60,469 nt of DNA from Paulinella micropora (taxonomy: Eukaryota > Cercozoa > Imbricatea > Euglyphida), in assembly GCA_009731375.1 (NCBI GenBank), contig BJOX01000175.1, positions 84,113 to 144,581 of the forward strand. The letters run 5' to 3'. This document shows positions 28,133 through 37,344 of this stretch, in pieces. Within the stretch, counting starts at the first letter, position 1. Every line of letters starts with the position of its first letter. Made by a program: the position numbers and the translations under genes. The notes beneath the pieces are model-generated. The model was not told where the DNA came from. It did not search any database and was given only the letters and a program-made list of their open reading frames with translations.

Positions 28133-29368
28133 ATGAATTTGTTTGGTCAAAGCACGAATACGACATCATCATCAACTACATCGTCATCTTCTTCTTCATT
28201 ATCAACGGATGCTATAAGAGACGCACTACCAACAACTGCCTTTGGAGAATTGCGAACGGCAACTTTGTCGCCAGTTTTACAAAATTTATTCACATATGGT
28301 ATTAATACACGTTTCTTTGACAAAACAGAAACAAACGGCGGGGTGGTATCATCTGCTAATTCAATGGCGGTTTTGACTACATCGGCCTCAGGTAATTCAA
28401 CTGCGCAGATTACAACAATTGAAAGAGCAAAATATAGAAGTGGTATGGGCTTGGTTGCTAGATTCTCCGCGTTGTTTCCTTCATCTACCACCGCAGATAG
28501 TTTCAATTGCGATATTGGCATAGGCACACCAGCAGACAATTTATGTTTTAGACAATCAAGTTTGGGAATGTCTGTTGTAAGAACGGCGGGAAGCGTAGAA
28601 AATGTAGTTAGTCAATATGCGTGGAATGTTGATAAATGTAATAATACTGGAAACTTCCCCGCGATTGATTTTACTAAATTGAACGTGTTTGAAATAGTCG
28701 TCCAATATCTGGGTAGCGGTCAAATTACATTCAAAATTGAAAACCCGCGCACTGGACGAACGGAGATAATTCATTCAATTCAATACGCAAGCACTGCTAC
28801 TACTCCATCATTGGATCAGGCGGCGTTTGCTATTTATGCGAAGGCGTATTCGTCAAGTCTGGCATCCGTTGTAATGAAAACGGCTAGCATGTTTTTGGCG
28901 GTTGAGGGGAATATTGATAGGACTATTGCTATTACTAATTCGTATGACAATGTCAAAACTATAGGAGCAACTGAGAATGCCATATTTACTATTAGAAACC
29001 GCGCCACATTCAACAGCAAAACGAATTATAACATAATCTACTTTGAGAATTTGTGTATCAGCGATTCAGACACTAAAACATGTATCGCGAGAATTATTCT
29101 TAATACCGCATTGGGAGGAACACCTTCTTACTCTAATTACGATACGAACACATCGTTAGCAGAGGTTGATACGGCGGGGACAACAAGAACAGGTGGAAGT
29201 GTGATATTTACATATGTGTTGTCTGGTGGTTCATCTATATACATTGATTTGTCTCAATATAATATCAAGATAGGGTCAGGTAAGACATTTACTATATCCG
29301 CACAAAATACAAGCGGTGGAACCGCGAGCATTTACGCTTCATTGAACTGGATTGAAGATCAGATTTAA
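28133..29368 (+). CDS. Phage-like virion structural/attachment protein
   Basis: 411 residues, Ser/Thr-rich at residues 8-24, then a beta-rich domain. The stretch AFGELRTATLSPVLQNLFTYGINTR, then YRSGMGLVARFSALFPS, IGIGTPADNLCF and the segment QYLGSGQITFKIENPRTG resemble a structural protein domain I recall from tailed phages and some giant viruses (surface or receptor-binding proteins with 'GELRVAE...P' and 'YRPGxG...ARFTALF' motifs). This is recognition from memory only. It is transcribed away from the capsid genes. Short AT-rich spacers flank it. The gene is intact. Confidence 0.5.
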   Translation: MNLFGQSTNTTSSSTTSSSSSSLSTDAIRDALPTTAFGELRTATLSPVLQNLFTYGINTRFFDKTETNGGVVSSANSMAVLTTSASGNSTAQITTIERAKYRSGMGLVARFSALFPSSTTADSFNCDIGIGTPADNLCFRQSSLGMSVVRTAGSVENVVSQYAWNVDKCNNTGNFPAIDFTKLNVFEIVVQYLGSGQITFKIENPRTGRTEIIHSIQYASTATTPSLDQAAFAIYAKAYSSSLASVVMKTASMFLAVEGNIDRTIAITNSYDNVKTIGATENAIFTIRNRATFNSKTNYNIIYFENLCISDSDTKTCIARIILNTALGGTPSYSNYDTNTSLAEVDTAGTTRTGGSVIFTYVLSGGSSIYIDLSQYNIKIGSGKTFTISAQNTSGGTASIYASLNWIEDQI

Positions 29369-29400
29369 ACAAAAAAAGAAGGTTTTATTATGGCAAAATA

Positions 29401-29649
29401 TTATATCATAGAATATTGTATTTGCGCATCAACTTTCTTTTCTATCTCTATTGACATTTTTTTTATGTATTCAAAACCCTTATCCTTGATTAACTTTTCT
29501 GTTATACGCGCGTGATTTCTCTTCAAATATATGTAGAATTGGTCAATATTAACACCGCAGGGGATTTGTTCTTTATGCTGTTCTCGTCGCCGTGAGTTGA
29601 TGTTTTTGATTAGAGTAAATAGTATATCTAAATTTTGTATGTAGGTCAT
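29401..29649 (-). CDS. Small basic protein, unknown function
   Basis: 82 residues (MTYIQNLDILFTLIKNINSR...), mostly helical and Lys/Arg-rich with a single Cys. It follows the penton-like gene on the same strand, 24 bases downstream, so it may belong to the capsid operon-like cluster. No family is recognised. Confidence 0.5.
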   Translation of the reverse strand: MTYIQNLDILFTLIKNINSRRREQHKEQIPCGVNIDQFYIYLKRNHARITEKLIKDKGFEYIKKMSIEIEKKVDAQIQYSMI

Positions 29650-29673
29650 TATATTTATAGTATTATTTTTTTA

Positions 29674-30471
29674 TTACGCATGATACGCCTTTAAGAGAAT
29701 TGAAACTTCAAAATTGACAGGAACCTCCAAAACTTCACCACTCGCATTTCTAATGACTATATCAATAGACCTTAAACTTTTCGTAGTATTAAATGGTACA
29801 TAATCGGCAACATCATTAGAACTCTCAAAATAGCACTGGACTCCATAGGGTTTATCTAAATTACATTTACCAACGACAGAGAAATTACCATTTGCTTCAA
29901 CTAAACCAGACTGATTTAAAGCACTGCTATGGACATAAACGGCCGTTTCACCGATTAGATTGACTATAGATTGCATCGTGCTACTCGCCGCCGCCGAGAT
30001 ATCGGCAGTTAGTCCTATCTTATCGCTAATAGTGCTGTTATCGTAATCAAAAGCATACGTATCACCAGTGAAAGCGAAATTCAATTTATTAACGGAGTTC
30101 AAAGTTATAACTACGGAGTTGGGGGTAATTGCTGAATTAATCGCAGTTTGAAGAGCGGTAATAAATGTATCAATGGTGTATTGATTTTCCGTTACGATTG
30201 CCGTTTTTGTAGCCGATCCAGTTGTTTTAATCAATGTGAGAGTGTTGGCATAACTCGGTATGTTTGGGAAAACGTTTGGAATAGAGATACTTTTAACGAC
30301 ATAAGCACTGATTATATCAATATTACGACCAGTTGCTGGTAAATCAACGACGAAACGGCCATTGTGAGTAGAAGCGGATTTTGATTCTGTTTTATCGCTT
30401 GAGGAGACGCGAAGGAGGAAATTTTTTTTTGTTCGCTTCTCGTCTTCAAGATTGCTTATCGTAAAACTCAT
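29674..30471 (-). CDS. Penton/minor capsid protein (element B)
   Basis: 265 residues, intact. The N-terminal part is basic (EDEKRTKKNFLLRVSSSDK), followed by beta-rich sequence: HNGRFVVDLP, VVKSISIPNVFPNI, NQYTIDTFITALQTAINS, KLNFAFTGDTYAFDYD. It shares this layout with the frameshifted gene at 1481-2294. It directly follows the major capsid gene on the same strand (42-base spacer), the typical pairing in PLVs, where the single jelly-roll penton fills the capsid vertices. The homology of the two penton genes is my reading of pattern, not an alignment score. Confidence 0.6.
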   Translation of the reverse strand: MSFTISNLEDEKRTKKNFLLRVSSSDKTESKSASTHNGRFVVDLPATGRNIDIISAYVVKSISIPNVFPNIPSYANTLTLIKTTGSATKTAIVTENQYTIDTFITALQTAINSAITPNSVVITLNSVNKLNFAFTGDTYAFDYDNSTISDKIGLTADISAAASSTMQSIVNLIGETAVYVHSSALNQSGLVEANGNFSVVGKCNLDKPYGVQCYFESSNDVADYVPFNTTKSLRSIDIVIRNASGEVLEVPVNFEVSILLKAYHA

Positions 30472-30513
30472 TGCTATATATTACAAAATATTATATTCTA
30501 ATTTTTAATTTTT

Positions 30514-31938
30514 TTATTGTTTGACCACGCATCTGCTAGGATAGATAGACGCGACTTTGACATATTTCAACCAAGCAGTGATGGTGCGATTTTCATTATA
30601 ATTTTCCGCATAACGAAGAGTGACTTCCGCAGTTCGTGAGGTATTAACCGCAATACCAGATGCTCCAATATGTGGCGACTGATTGAGTGTCTGGATAATG
30701 GTAGCAAATCCTGAGTTAGATGTAAGTCCTGTTTTATCTGAAGTAGAATAATAACTACGAAAGTTTTCAAGAGAAACAGACGAAGACATGTAAGCATCAC
30801 GAATACCCATAGTCGCTTGAAGATTATTAATATACAATTCCGCGCATCCTCGTTGAACGGCGGCCAGAGTATCAGCAACTCCAAGTTCCATCTTTTGTTG
30901 CGGAGCATACCAATCACCAATACGGCATTGATATTGTCTGTAAGGCATTTGAGCAGTTCCCAAGTTGTCAATATTAGCATTTTCGGTGAGCACATTCTGA
31001 GTTACGATATACAAGCACTGAGCACGAGCAACGGCTTTATTCACTTGGAGATTAAAATCATCGGAGACCCCCGGATTTGCCTTTTGATTGTAATATGTTT
31101 CATAAGTGTATGGGAGCCCATCCTTGCTCCCCATCTGCTCCATAACATTTCTCTGGACGGCGGGAGCAAGAGAGAATGTCTCCAACATAACAACTGGATT
31201 TGATACGCTGTATTTCAAACTAGTAGTAGTAAATACAGTAGGAATCGCACCATTAGAGGTTCCAATGATAGTCAATGCTTCATTCACTGGTGCAAATGTC
31301 AAACGAAGTCTCATACCACTAATCAAAGAAGGAGGAATGAGAGTTTCTTCATTAAACACTCCCGAGAAGTAATGAAGAGGAATACAAACCCTCAATAAAT
31401 TACCAGTCGCAACACTACCAGCAGTGGGGACATTAAGTGCAAAATCAGTAACCGAAGTGTCGGTAACATTAGCATTAACACTGAGTGGTTCTCGTTGTCC
31501 CGCCATCTGTGCCTGTCGGCGGTAATCAAAAGGATAATGCCAAGGGAGAATATTTCGCACCATCTTGTTCAAATCTTCAATTCGTTCAAGTTCGCTACCA
31601 TCCTTGCTTTCCAACAAAAATCTTTCAAAAATAGCGGTAGCGGGAGTGTTTTGGAAACCAAGAGCACAAGCAACACCATCTTTCCCATCAGTGGCCACCA
31701 ATCCTTCGGCCATAATGTCAAATGACAAATAGCAATTCTTTCCATAAACAAAATCAGTGCTTGCCTGTAATGTAAAAATCATTTCAGTTCCAGAATCACT
31801 GGCATACTTTTGCTGATCGGCGAAGTTCTTCTTAAAGATACTTCCCTGCTCAGTGAGTGCCAGACTTGCTGGCAACTCATATCTGAGGTTGTTGAGTGTC
31901 ATCAACTCCTCAGTAACTTCAATCTCCTTTCTTTCCAT
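30514..31938 (-). CDS. Major capsid protein of a second lineage (element B)
   Basis: 474 residues, intact, starting MERKEIEVTEELMTLNNLRY. The sequence is rich in alternating beta-strand segments, with YRRQAQMAGQREPLS in the first half and a closing RTITAWLKYVKVASIYP. The length and strand-rich nature suit a double jelly-roll capsid protein, and position between the penton gene and the packaging ATPase supports it. It does not resemble the capsid protein at 1-1400, so two different virus lineages are present. A clear TATA-like stretch (TAGTATAGTAGTATT) lies about 40 bases upstream of the ATG. Confidence 0.65.
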   Translation of the reverse strand: MERKEIEVTEELMTLNNLRYELPASLALTEQGSIFKKNFADQQKYASDSGTEMIFTLQASTDFVYGKNCYLSFDIMAEGLVATDGKDGVACALGFQNTPATAIFERFLLESKDGSELERIEDLNKMVRNILPWHYPFDYRRQAQMAGQREPLSVNANVTDTSVTDFALNVPTAGSVATGNLLRVCIPLHYFSGVFNEETLIPPSLISGMRLRLTFAPVNEALTIIGTSNGAIPTVFTTTSLKYSVSNPVVMLETFSLAPAVQRNVMEQMGSKDGLPYTYETYYNQKANPGVSDDFNLQVNKAVARAQCLYIVTQNVLTENANIDNLGTAQMPYRQYQCRIGDWYAPQQKMELGVADTLAAVQRGCAELYINNLQATMGIRDAYMSSSVSLENFRSYYSTSDKTGLTSNSGFATIIQTLNQSPHIGASGIAVNTSRTAEVTLRYAENYNENRTITAWLKYVKVASIYPSRCVVKQ

Positions 31939-32017
31939 TTTTTTGTGTGGTTGTGGGATTGTAAATTCGCAATACTACTATACTAAAAAAATAATAATAG
32001 AAATTAAAAATAATTAT

Positions 32018-32416
32018 TTATTCACCTGAAACGGATTGTTTAATAAAATCAACTGAATTTTGTATGTTGTCAAGTCTCGCATCTTGTGGTGAAGTCAATT
32101 GAAACTCTCTTGCCTCAGCATTCTCAACTGCTTTCTTTAAATAAGCCAAACTGCTAACGGCAGTGTCCAAATCAACAACATCCGCATTTTCTTTTTTATC
32201 AGAAATGTCTGTTAATGTGTTTTGAATAGTGCTCTTCTCATACGGGACAAGGTCGCCAAACTCAGTCAATGGTTGATTAACTAATGGGGCACCATGACTA
32301 CTCCACAATTCAAACTGGTTTAGTTGAAACCCATCACTTTTTGGTCGGTTTGCTTCGTTAAGTTTGTTGATAAAGCCAATCGGCAAACGATGTAAAGCAC
32401 TTGAGTTTTTAATCAT
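32018..32416 (-). CDS. Small viral protein, unknown function (between capsid and ATPase genes)
   Basis: 132 residues from the ATG at 32416 (MIKNSSALHRLPIGFINKLNEA...). An upstream in-frame ATG at 32464 would add a hydrophobic leader and overlap the next gene, so I prefer the shorter form. The middle includes FELWSSHGAPLVNQPLTEFGDL; the end is helical. It may be a virion component, judging by its place in the capsid gene cluster. Confidence 0.5.
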   Translation of the reverse strand: MIKNSSALHRLPIGFINKLNEANRPKSDGFQLNQFELWSSHGAPLVNQPLTEFGDLVPYEKSTIQNTLTDISDKKENADVVDLDTAVSSLAYLKKAVENAEAREFQLTSPQDARLDNIQNSVDFIKQSVSGE

Positions 32417-32460
32417 TATAAAAATGCGAATATATAAATATCCACATAAAATATATTTTA

Positions 32461-33042
32461 TCAATTACCATTAATTATTTTTTTCATAATCTGTAAATTC
32501 TGGTGCGTAATTCTTTCCTCTTTCATTTTCTTTAAATCCGCTATGGCTTGATTTACATCAATGTCATTAGTTTCAGTAACCTCCTTAGGTGGTGGCGGAG
32601 TTTCCTTAGAAGCATCCTCCATTGCTTCTATCTTACTTGCGGGTGTTGTGGTAGTTTGTTTCGGCACGGCAACAGGAGTGGGATTGACAGATTTGGGTAA
32701 AGATTGTTCAATCTTAAGTGCTGGAGACATCTCAATAGGTTTGGCATTTGGTTTAGGCAATGAAGTTTTTGCCGTTTCTATGTCTGGTATTTTTCTTTTT
32801 AATGCTTCATCTGGCATTTGGTCTAGTTGCTGTTCATTGTTTTTACTTCCTGATTTGCTTACTTTTGGTTTTAATTGACACTTAATCTTGCCACTCTTAA
32901 TATCCGCTTCTATCGTCTTTACTGCTAAGTATTCGGGCGATCCCTTACGAATTGTTACGAATTTTCCTTGCGCATTTTGTTTATGCCAAAGTGCGATTGC
33001 CTGATGATAGCAAGTCTTGTATAATTTAGGTGTTTCCGTCAT
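32461..33042 (-). CDS. Proline-rich viral protein with conserved N-terminal motif
   Basis: 193 residues from the ATG at 33042 (MTETPKLYKTCYHQ...). The N-terminal 50 residues have the pattern W-x4-N-x-x-GKFVTIRKGSPEYLAVKTI, which I recall from small proteins of PLVs and other large DNA viruses, where it may bind DNA. The rest (residues 60-165) is Lys/Pro/Ser-rich and probably disordered, ending in a short helix. It sits between the ATPase and capsid genes. Confidence 0.5.
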   Translation of the reverse strand: MTETPKLYKTCYHQAIALWHKQNAQGKFVTIRKGSPEYLAVKTIEADIKSGKIKCQLKPKVSKSGSKNNEQQLDQMPDEALKRKIPDIETAKTSLPKPNAKPIEMSPALKIEQSLPKSVNPTPVAVPKQTTTTPASKIEAMEDASKETPPPPKEVTETNDIDVNQAIADLKKMKEERITHQNLQIMKKIINGN

Positions 33043-33113
33043 GACATATATTATGGAGAAAAAAAAACCATTTAATTTAATTAGTTTATAAATTAGTTTG
33101 TGATTGAATTCAA

Positions 33114-34016
33114 TCACAAATTGGTCATATCTCTATCCTTATTTAATCGTAATATAGTAGAGAAATTCTTTCTAAACTGGGTTGTTCTATCACTGGCAGT
33201 GTTGTTAATTGCTAGAAACGAATAAGGTTCTGCCGTAGCATACTTAACCATATTGTAAAATTCTTTTTTGGTGAGAAAAGGACTTTCATATTCATCTGCC
33301 AGTCTGTCAAGTTCGCTCCGCCTTACTCCATTAAAAATAATCATCCAATGGCAATTAATTCTTATTCTTCGCGGGAGTTGTGTATAACTCTGAGTTGCTA
33401 CCCAGACTGACACCTTAGCATGTGTTGAAGCGAAAAACAACTCGGTAAGCACTTCTGATTTGAGAAAGGTTTTACTCTGTGCTATGTCATCCAATAACAA
33501 TAATATCTTTGGTGCCTTCTTAAACCCTTTAGTTTTAATCAGTTCTTTTTGTTTAGTTAATATTTCGCGCATTAGTTCTGGGCGGTCTTCTTTGATTATG
33601 TCTTCTTTTTTTAACTTGAGAGTGTCCTCCAAAATCGGGCACGGGCTTAAGCAAAATACGACTATTCTATCATAAAAACCTTTCAACATGTTCTTTTTGG
33701 CGAGTAGATTACAAATCATAACTGATTTACCCCCGCCAGTGCTCGCACATATAACCATAGTCCCCATTGCTGGCAATATTCCTTCTTTTTGAATAGGGAG
33801 CAATTCAACGCTATCTCTTTGTGTTTTAATTGGTTGTATTTCCAAGTCATTGTGAAATTTGGGCGGTTTTTTGCTATCTAACTCTGTTATTACTGGCCTG
33901 TCAATAGTAAATTCCTCGTGTGCTTTTTCTATGTTAGTTTTCTCCAGACTCTGCTTCAAAAGTGTTTTTCGTGGCAACTTGTTTGCTATTAATCCTTTAC
34001 GTATAGATTTAGGCAT
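33114..34016 (-). CDS. A32/FtsK-HerA-type genome packaging ATPase
   Basis: 300 residues, intact. Walker A is ASTGGGKS at residues 91-98. Walker B is ILLLLDD at 171-177, followed by IAQSK. A sensor-like segment VWVATQSYTQLPRRIR follows near residue 206. The N-terminal 80 residues are basic. The enzyme pumps viral DNA into preformed capsids and is one of the core morphogenesis genes of polintons, PLVs, virophages and NCLDVs, together with the capsid, penton and protease genes. The gene closely follows the large structural gene upstream (28 bases). Confidence 0.9.
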   Translation of the reverse strand: MPKSIRKGLIANKLPRKTLLKQSLEKTNIEKAHEEFTIDRPVITELDSKKPPKFHNDLEIQPIKTQRDSVELLPIQKEGILPAMGTMVICASTGGGKSVMICNLLAKKNMLKGFYDRIVVFCLSPCPILEDTLKLKKEDIIKEDRPELMREILTKQKELIKTKGFKKAPKILLLLDDIAQSKTFLKSEVLTELFFASTHAKVSVWVATQSYTQLPRRIRINCHWMIIFNGVRRSELDRLADEYESPFLTKKEFYNMVKYATAEPYSFLAINNTASDRTTQFRKNFSTILRLNKDRDMTNL

Positions 34017-34028
34017 CTAATCTTATAT

Positions 34029-34044
34029 TATAAGATATCTTATA
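34029..34044. promoter_or_regulatory. 16-bp perfect palindrome before packaging ATPase
   Basis: TATAAGATATCTTATA lies between the stop of the large structural gene and the ATPase ATG at 34016. A related inverted repeat (TATCTTATA-A-TATAAGATA) lies at 36484-36502 between two divergent genes. The repeated TATAAGATA word suggests a viral promoter motif. Confidence 0.45.
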
Positions 34045-36463
34045 TTATGGGTTTTGAAAATAGTTTGGATTGTATCTATAATTATCATGTTCAGCGCCAA
34101 ATGGTTGGGGTGCTGAAGCATAATTATAGAAATAAGGAGAGTAAGGACTACCAAAAGCATAATTACTTGGAGGATTGACGAGCGGTTTAAAATCCTTTCT
34201 TTCTGGACGAGTTTGNNNNNNNNNNTTGCTCCATTTGTTCCTGTGTCAATTTACCCCGCATTTCTTGATAAATTCTCTTATCCAAAATATCGTCTGCATC
34301 TGCTACGTCTGACATACTAGAACCTTGATTTAGTGCTTGTTTGATGGCTTCTTCCCATCCAACTTTTGGATCGTCATAATTGCAAAATTTAATTTTCTTT
34401 CCAGTTTTCTCTCTCAACGATTTAACAAATCCCTGTAAGTGCCTCGTTTGGGCGCCTTTATTATCAAGTATAGCCAAGTTATTGCCCAGTCCGATTGAAT
34501 CAAAATTGGGTGCTACTACCATATTGTCTGAGTATGCGATCGGGACTTCAACACTAAGATTTATATCTTTTTCTATACTTGGTGGAATATCTTTTGTGCT
34601 CTGCGTATTTATTTTTTCTATAAAATTATTAATTGTAGTTTCATTTGCTGGTGCGATAAGAGAATATCCTTTCACGCCATCCGCTTTTTCTTGCGATTTA
34701 ACCATTTTATTAAAACCATCAACGAGTTCCGCATATTGTTTATTAAATGTAGCAGGATTGGCTATTTTATTTACTTTAAATGTTGCATCCTTATCAAAAC
34801 TGCCCACATTTTTCATAACCCCAATCATAGAATTTAATGTTTTATCTACATCGCCTATAAATCCATTATACTTCGCATCTGGAGGGGTGGTTTTGATAGT
34901 TTTCCAAAGCTTCATTGCATCCCAAAAAGATACTCCGCCACGTGCCCTCCCCTGTGCTTCGAAGGCCATTCTAGATATATCCGCTTTTGAAAACATTGAG
35001 TTGTAATTGTCAAAAATACTCTTGGCAACTTCGGCCGTAGCCAATCCATTACTCGTTAGATAATCACTCATATTGGTAATTCTTTCAAAGTATCGTTTAT
35101 CGGCAAAGTCTTGGACATTCTTGTCGCCAGACGCATACAATAAATCATGTTCAAAAGCAACTAAATCTAAAGCATCTGCTGGGAGAATGTAAGGAAACTT
35201 ACCGCGAGTTCTATCTTCTAATTGAAGACGGCTTTCCACTCGTGTGCCCCCACCATTATAATTACTTCCCTCGGTATGAATTCGTTCTTCTTCCAACTTA
35301 ATGAGAGCATCTGGTTGAGCAGACCATGTTCTATATATTTCTCCAAGTGCGTTTCCAAGACCGAGAACCGTCATAGTCTGTACGCCTGTTTTAAATGCCT
35401 GCCATGCCATCATTGTTGATACCTGTAAGCATAATCTTCTCAACATATCTTTCAACACATAATCACCTATTCTTTGCTGTCCGCTTGCGATCAGACGAGG
35501 ATTAGGCGGAGGCAAACCCTCTGGCACTTCATTTCTCGCTAGTGCTAGCAAAAGGGTATTGAAAGCATCTGCTCTTCTTCTTCCAAGTAATCCAACATTC
35601 ATCGCACGTAGTTGTGGATTGTTGGCAATTAATCTCAATATCTGCCCCCACGCTAGTCTTATCACACCATATCGCCCAGCACCTGTAGCAAGGTTAAGTA
35701 ATCTGTTAAGTCTGGGACTCATAATTATCTCTTGAATACTTCTAATAATAGCATTAACAAATCTTTCTACACTTCGGGGGTCATTACCTATTCGTGGCAC
35801 AAGCATCTTGTGTTCGTCGCCTATCTTTGCTTCTATTAAAGCATCATCTGGGTGTTTTCTCTCCCACTCTTCTCGGTTTTCTTTCCATTCCTTATAATCC
35901 TGCTCCGCTTGCGCTCTATCCTCTCTTCGTATTACGCGAGTTTTGTCTGCTTTGCCTTTATTTTTCATATACGTTAAACCCTTATCGGTTAATCGTTTTA
36001 AGTCTTCTTCTTTATATTCTTGTTTTACCAATTGCGCTATATCACGCTTCATTTGCTGGATATTGTCTTCTATGTGCGCTATATCATATTTATCGGTAGC
36101 CATTGCTAATTTTCGCATTTCAATCATTTGTTCGTTCATGGGGGCAGTTCCGTGTTTTCTTTCAAATTCTTTCATATCAATGCCGTCATCTTGGAGGTGT
36201 GCCTTCATTTCGTCGTAATTCATATTTACATAAATACTTCGCTTATTGTCCAACGCACTAATCTTATCTTTTAAATCCTCCATAGTATTACCCCTTCTTG
36301 TTGAAGCATCCAACAATCTATCCGCTCTAAGCCTCTCGCGGGCTTGACTATTGATACCTTCATTAACTTGTTCAGTCCAATCAGCATCTGTGTCTTCCAA
36401 TAAATACTTATGTTCGCGTCTAATTTCGTTGTAATATGTAAAAAATGGTTTTTCGTGTGGCAT
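34045..36463 (-). CDS. Large structural protein with phospholipase A2-like motif
   Basis: About 800 residues. A 10-base gap of N at 34216-34225 breaks the frame artificially; beyond it the open frame continues as QTRPERKDFKPLVNPPSN... to the TAA at 34045-34047. Residues 1-230 are charged helices, probably coiled coil. Residues 255-375 are hydrophobic/helical. Residues 402-406 (YNGGG) and 429-443 (ADALDLVAFEHDLLY) match the calcium loop and the D-x-x-A-x-x-HD-x-x-Y active-site pattern of parvovirus-type phospholipase A2. In capsids such a domain helps the particle cross endosomal membranes. The C-terminus is Tyr/Pro/Asn-rich. It is the gene before the packaging ATPase. Confidence 0.55.
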
Positions 36464-36504
36464 TTTTTATATCCGCTATTATATATCTTATAATATAAGA
36501 TAGG
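36464..36504. promoter_or_regulatory. Divergent viral promoter with inverted repeat
   Basis: In the 41 bases between divergent starts, 36484-36492 (TATCTTATA) pairs with 36494-36502 (TATAAGATA). The short AT-rich space must serve both genes, and the motif matches the palindrome before the ATPase gene. Confidence 0.45.
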
Positions 36505-36714
36505 ATGGAAAATAAAAAAGAAAAAAGCAAAGACGAGCAACAATTGGAAAGGCTAGGGAAGGAAATTGACCAAATCCGCATCACTCAGAACTTAGTGAAT
36601 AGAAACCCCAACATTTTTAGAAAACCTGAAAATATCCTTTACCGCTTACCGCTATCAGATAAGCAACGAGAAGCGATTTATAATAATATAATTAAAGAGA
36701 AAGATAATATATAA
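36505..36714 (+). CDS. Small charged viral protein, unknown function
   Basis: 69 residues: a Lys/Glu-rich helix followed by NRNPNIFRKPENILYRLPLSDKQREAIYNNI. The stop TAA overlaps the start of the next gene (TAATG), so the two are probably translated from one message. No known family. Confidence 0.5.
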   Translation: MENKKEKSKDEQQLERLGKEIDQIRITQNLVNRNPNIFRKPENILYRLPLSDKQREAIYNNIIKEKDNI

Positions 36715-36986
36715 TGTTGTTAATACTGCTTTTTGTGTTATTTCCAACTTGTTGGAGATTTGCTATGTCGCGGACTGCCTGCGACTTTTACTCGCGATAC
36801 TCAGAAAAAAAGAATGAGAGTTGTGCTTATTGTATAAAGCAAGGGGTAGATACTGGATTTAAGTGTGTTTTCATAAATAACGGAAATAATATGTGTCGTA
36901 GTTTTGATGAGGCACTGCCTTTGATGTGCGCGGGTGATAGTTCGTCTTGGTACAGGACACATATATATGAATGTGGTAATTTATGA
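36714..36986 (+). CDS. Small Cys-rich secreted or membrane-anchored protein
   Basis: 90 residues. Residues 1-17 are hydrophobic (MLLILLFVLFPTCWRF) and could be a signal peptide or anchor. The rest has eight cysteines, including CAYC, suggesting disulfides. It overlaps the previous gene by one base. A role on the virion or host surface is possible but not shown. Confidence 0.5.
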   Translation: MLLILLFVLFPTCWRFAMSRTACDFYSRYSEKKNESCAYCIKQGVDTGFKCVFINNGNNMCRSFDEALPLMCAGDSSSWYRTHIYECGNL

Positions 36987-36987
36987 T

Positions 36988-37344
36988 TTACTTCTTACCA
37001 CCTCCAGAACTTGGTGAAGGAAGGCAAATTCCTATGAGTAAAGTCAAAATACCGACATAAGTATTAGCAACCTCACAAGGCAAGTTCTTTTCAGATAGCC
37101 TTACGATACAAAGGGTTATAATGGCGATAATGATACCCATTTGAAATAAGTATTTAATCATTCTGCTGTCGGTTTTCTTGTTTGACATACAGCAATTCCA
37201 GTTATCTTCTAACTCATGCTCTATTTTTTTCTCCTCAGTCTTTAGTTCTACTTCAAGAACACGGGACTTTAATTCTGGAGTTAGTTCGCCATCCATATCC
37301 ATAATAGGTGGTGGTCTGTGAAGTCTAGTCGTATTATTTGACAT
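36988..37344 (-). CDS. Two-TM viral membrane protein
   Basis: 118 residues. Residues 1-52 are soluble and acidic (MSNNTTRLHRPPPIMDMDGE...). Two hydrophobic segments follow, at about 66-78 (MGIIIAIITLCIV) and 91-106 (ANTYVGILTLLIGICL), then a Gly/Lys tail. The first 52 codons are almost identical to 3147-3302 in element A, where the membrane half is lost. The start overlaps the end of the fibre gene by 11 bases, as in element A. Possibly a virion membrane or holin-like protein; function unknown. Confidence 0.65.
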   Translation of the reverse strand: MSNNTTRLHRPPPIMDMDGELTPELKSRVLEVELKTEEKKIEHELEDNWNCCMSNKKTDSRMIKYLFQMGIIIAIITLCIVRLSEKNLPCEVANTYVGILTLLIGICLPSPSSGGGKK

